A program made the position numbers and the translations under genes. Below the pieces are notes generated by a model, which searched no databases, was not told the origin of the DNA, and worked only from the letters and a program-made list of their open reading frames with translations. A DNA stretch of 6,989 bases from Spirochaetaceae bacterium (GTDB lineage Bacteria > Spirochaetota > Spirochaetia > Treponematales > Breznakiellaceae), in the NCBI GenBank assembly GCA_031265025.1, contig JAISDF010000062.1:1-6989 (forward strand). Direction: 5' to 3'. Positions 5,704 to 6,989 of this stretch are shown here, piece after piece; position 1 is the first letter of the stretch, and each line of letters opens with the position of its first letter.

Positions 5704-6552
5704 TTATTTTACAGGAATATAATAGGCGTAATATACCGTTCCTTCTTTGCCATCAACGGCGTCATGATCACTGATATTTAACGTCCGGTATTTTTTGAAT
5801 AATTGAAAAGCCCAAGGGTCCCCAGAAATGCTCAGATTATTGTTCCGTATGTATTCAAGGACATTGTTGAATCTATGGTGGATGCTTTCATGGGTATTCT
5901 CAACGGCAATCAGCGTATACACGCATTTTTCTGGCTTGATATGATGCACCCCCTGCCTCTGGGTATCTATGCCGCATAAAGCGGCGTGTTCAGCCAGCAC
6001 GGCAAGACCGCCCTTGCGGGTCAGCGGGGGGCTCTTAAGAACCGATTCTAAGGGTGAAATTGAAAAAATACGGACCAGGGGCATTTTTTCAAGCCACAAT
6101 GGATAAAGACACGAGGATCCGTTTTCAGTAAGGAGCCACATATCTTCATAATGAAGAATATAGTACAGTTCCGGGCTTTCTTTTATGCTGCAGACGTTAA
6201 GCTCAAGGGGAAATCTTTTGAGTATACTTTCGTACTCGGTCATATAGGTGTCAAGGGCCTTATACCATTTAATGATACTTTTTATCTCTTTACGTTTTCC
6301 GTCAATACGCTTTACAAACAGTTCAGGGGACTCATTTAAGAATATTTGCTTTATTTCCTTCATGGTAAAACGCATGGAACGCAGACGCTTGCAGTAATTT
6401 AAGCGCAATATCGAAAATTTATTGTAATAGCGGTATTCATTTTCAGCATCCCGCAAAGGCAGGATAATATGCTCCCGTTCATAATACCGCAAGGCTTCGG
6501 CGCTCATTCCAAAAAGGCGGGCTGCCTCTCTAATCCTGTACTTATCTTTCAA
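5704..6552 (-). CDS. MerR-family transcriptional regulator with putative effector-binding C-terminal domain
   Basis: From the TTG at 6552 the product is 282 residues and opens K-D-K-Y-R-I-R-E-A-A-R-L-F-G, the usual MerR N-terminus. An ATG at 6576 would add 8 residues but has no Shine-Dalgarno, whereas GGGGAGG (6564-6558) sits 5 nt before the TTG. Residues about 5-72 are the winged helix-turn-helix (A-L-R-Y-Y-E-R, then Y-R-Y-Y wing and M-R-F-T-M-K-E-I-K). About 73-112 forms the dimerising helix. The long C-terminal half (about 120-282) ends in V-Y-Y-A-Y-Y-I-P-V and resembles the GyrI-like/BmrR effector domain, implying a small organic ligand; I see no clustered cysteines as in metal sensors. 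It lies directly upstream of the flavin reductase, whose promoter has MerR architecture, so it most likely activates that gene. AT-rich relative to flanking genes. The MerR call is firm; the effector-domain family is tentative. Confidence 0.88.
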   Translation of the reverse strand: MKDKYRIREAARLFGMSAEALRYYEREHIILPLRDAENEYRYYNKFSILRLNYCKRLRSMRFTMKEIKQIFLNESPELFVKRIDGKRKEIKSIIKWYKALDTYMTEYESILKRFPLELNVCSIKESPELYYILHYEDMWLLTENGSSCLYPLWLEKMPLVRIFSISPLESVLKSPPLTRKGGLAVLAEHAALCGIDTQRQGVHHIKPEKCVYTLIAVENTHESIHHRFNNVLEYIRNNNLSISGDPWAFQLFKKYRTLNISDHDAVDGKEGTVYYAYYIPVK

Positions 6553-6637
6553 AGCGGCCTCCCCATGCTTATACATTACATTATTTGTACGAGAGAGAAC
6601 ACTGGCCGCCGTACTCTTCCCATTGCTATCCCATAGA

Positions 6638-6663
6638 TGGTATTTTCCTTATTATGGAAAATA
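6638..6663 (+). promoter_or_regulatory. Extended -10 element and 8-bp dyad spanning the PAP2 start codon
   Basis: TGG-TATTTT (6638-6646) resembles an extended -10; a start 7-8 nt downstream would fall at or next to the ATG at 6654. TATTTTCC (6641-6648) and GGAAAATA (6656-6663) form a perfect 8-bp inverted repeat with a 7-nt loop holding the first two bases of the start codon. No -35 and no Shine-Dalgarno are visible. Confidence 0.4.
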
Positions 6664-6989
6664 TTTATACCAAGGGTCTTGAACTTATACACTTCATACA
6701 GGGTTATGAAAATCCTGCCCTCAGCGCGGCGATGAAGGGCTTGAGTTTTCTCGGTTCGCCCGTGCCCTATCTTGTTCTTGTTCCCCTGCTTTTCTGGTGT
6801 GTTGACGAAAGGCGGGGCCTGCGTCTGGCTCTCCTCCTGCTCTTTTCCGCGTGGCTTAACAGTTCCCTCAAGATGCTGTTCGCCCAGCCCAGGCCCTATG
6901 ACCTTGATCCGGGAGTGGCCAGGGCGTATGAAGGCGGCGTTTCAGGGAGATACGGGCTGCCTTCGGGCCACGCGCAGACTTCCCTGGTG
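6654..6989 (+). CDS. PAP2-family membrane phosphatase (3' partial)
   Basis: The first 112 residues are present and the frame runs off the right edge. Motif one of the type-2 phosphatidic acid phosphatase superfamily, K-x6-R-P, is K73-M-L-F-A-Q-P-R80-P81. Motif two, P-S-G-H, is at 103-106, where the histidine is the general acid/base. Motif three (S-R-x5-H-x3-D) should lie beyond the window. Hydrophobic segments at about 37-50 and 56-70 fit transmembrane helices before the catalytic loops. Such enzymes remove phosphate from lipid phosphates, including phosphatidate, phosphatidylglycerol phosphate and undecaprenyl diphosphate; which one cannot be told here. The ATG at 6654 is the only nearby start giving the expected N-terminus, but it lacks a Shine-Dalgarno, so a leaderless transcript is possible. 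The gene is divergent from the MerR gene, with about 100 bp between. Confidence 0.85.
   Translation, partial: MENIYTKGLELIHFIQGYENPALSAAMKGLSFLGSPVPYLVLVPLLFWCVDERRGLRLALLLLFSAWLNSSLKMLFAQPRPYDLDPGVARAYEGGVSGRYGLPSGHAQTSLV

Noticed and set aside
6553..6576. ATG at 6576 as start of the MerR gene
   Set aside because: It has no Shine-Dalgarno, while TTG at 6552 has GGGGAGG 5 nt upstream and gives the standard MerR N-terminus. The choice remains a judgement.

Overview
The window reads as a chromosomal piece of a spirochete, most like the termite-gut or oral Treponema group. This is inferred from protein style, not from a database match. The first gene encodes a very large surface lipoprotein of cadherin-like/Ig-like domains leading into glycine-rich 'FTM-S-GG' repeats and a C-terminus ending in W-E-P, an architecture I associate with Treponema. 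Lipoprotein signal peptides recur: three of the five genes carry one. G+C content is uneven. The first gene and the intergenic region after it are very GC-rich, while the minus-strand regulator/reductase pair is clearly more AT-rich.

Layout, left to right. (1) 2-2176 (+): the 3' part of a surface lipoprotein gene; its signal peptide starts before the window, and the lipobox cysteine lies upstream of the first in-window ATG. (2) 2177-2870: about 690 bp with no convincing gene. It holds a 21-bp tandem repeat array of eight full units, then a dense run of perfect or near-perfect inverted repeats, then an AT-rich putative promoter. (3) 2871-3548 (+): a 225-residue lipoprotein with an LPP20-like look. 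(4) 3549-3709: the gap between convergent genes, with a strong, probably bidirectional terminator and a second, more elaborate inverted-repeat element. (5) 5617-3710 (-): a lipoprotein flavin reductase with an N-terminal FMN-binding domain and an FAD-binding fumarate-reductase-like domain. (6) 6552-5704 (-): a MerR-family regulator immediately upstream of the reductase on the same strand. (7) 6654-6989 (+): the start of a PAP2-family membrane phosphatase, divergent from the regulator and cut by the right edge.

The most informative functional unit is the merR-like gene plus the reductase. The 86-bp gap between them contains TTGACT, exactly 19 bp, then TACACT, with an imperfect dyad placed as in classical MerR operators. 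That unusually long spacer is the hallmark of promoters untwisted by MerR proteins, so the regulator very probably controls the reductase in response to a ligand. The reductase keeps the FMN-attachment and FAD-binding signatures but, by eye, lacks the arginine and histidine residues that define fumarate reduction in flavocytochrome c3. A non-fumarate electron acceptor, perhaps the same molecule that the regulator senses, is the best working hypothesis. This inducible, membrane-anchored reductase cassette and the repeat-dense intergenic region at 2177-2790 are the two parts of the window that merit follow-up.
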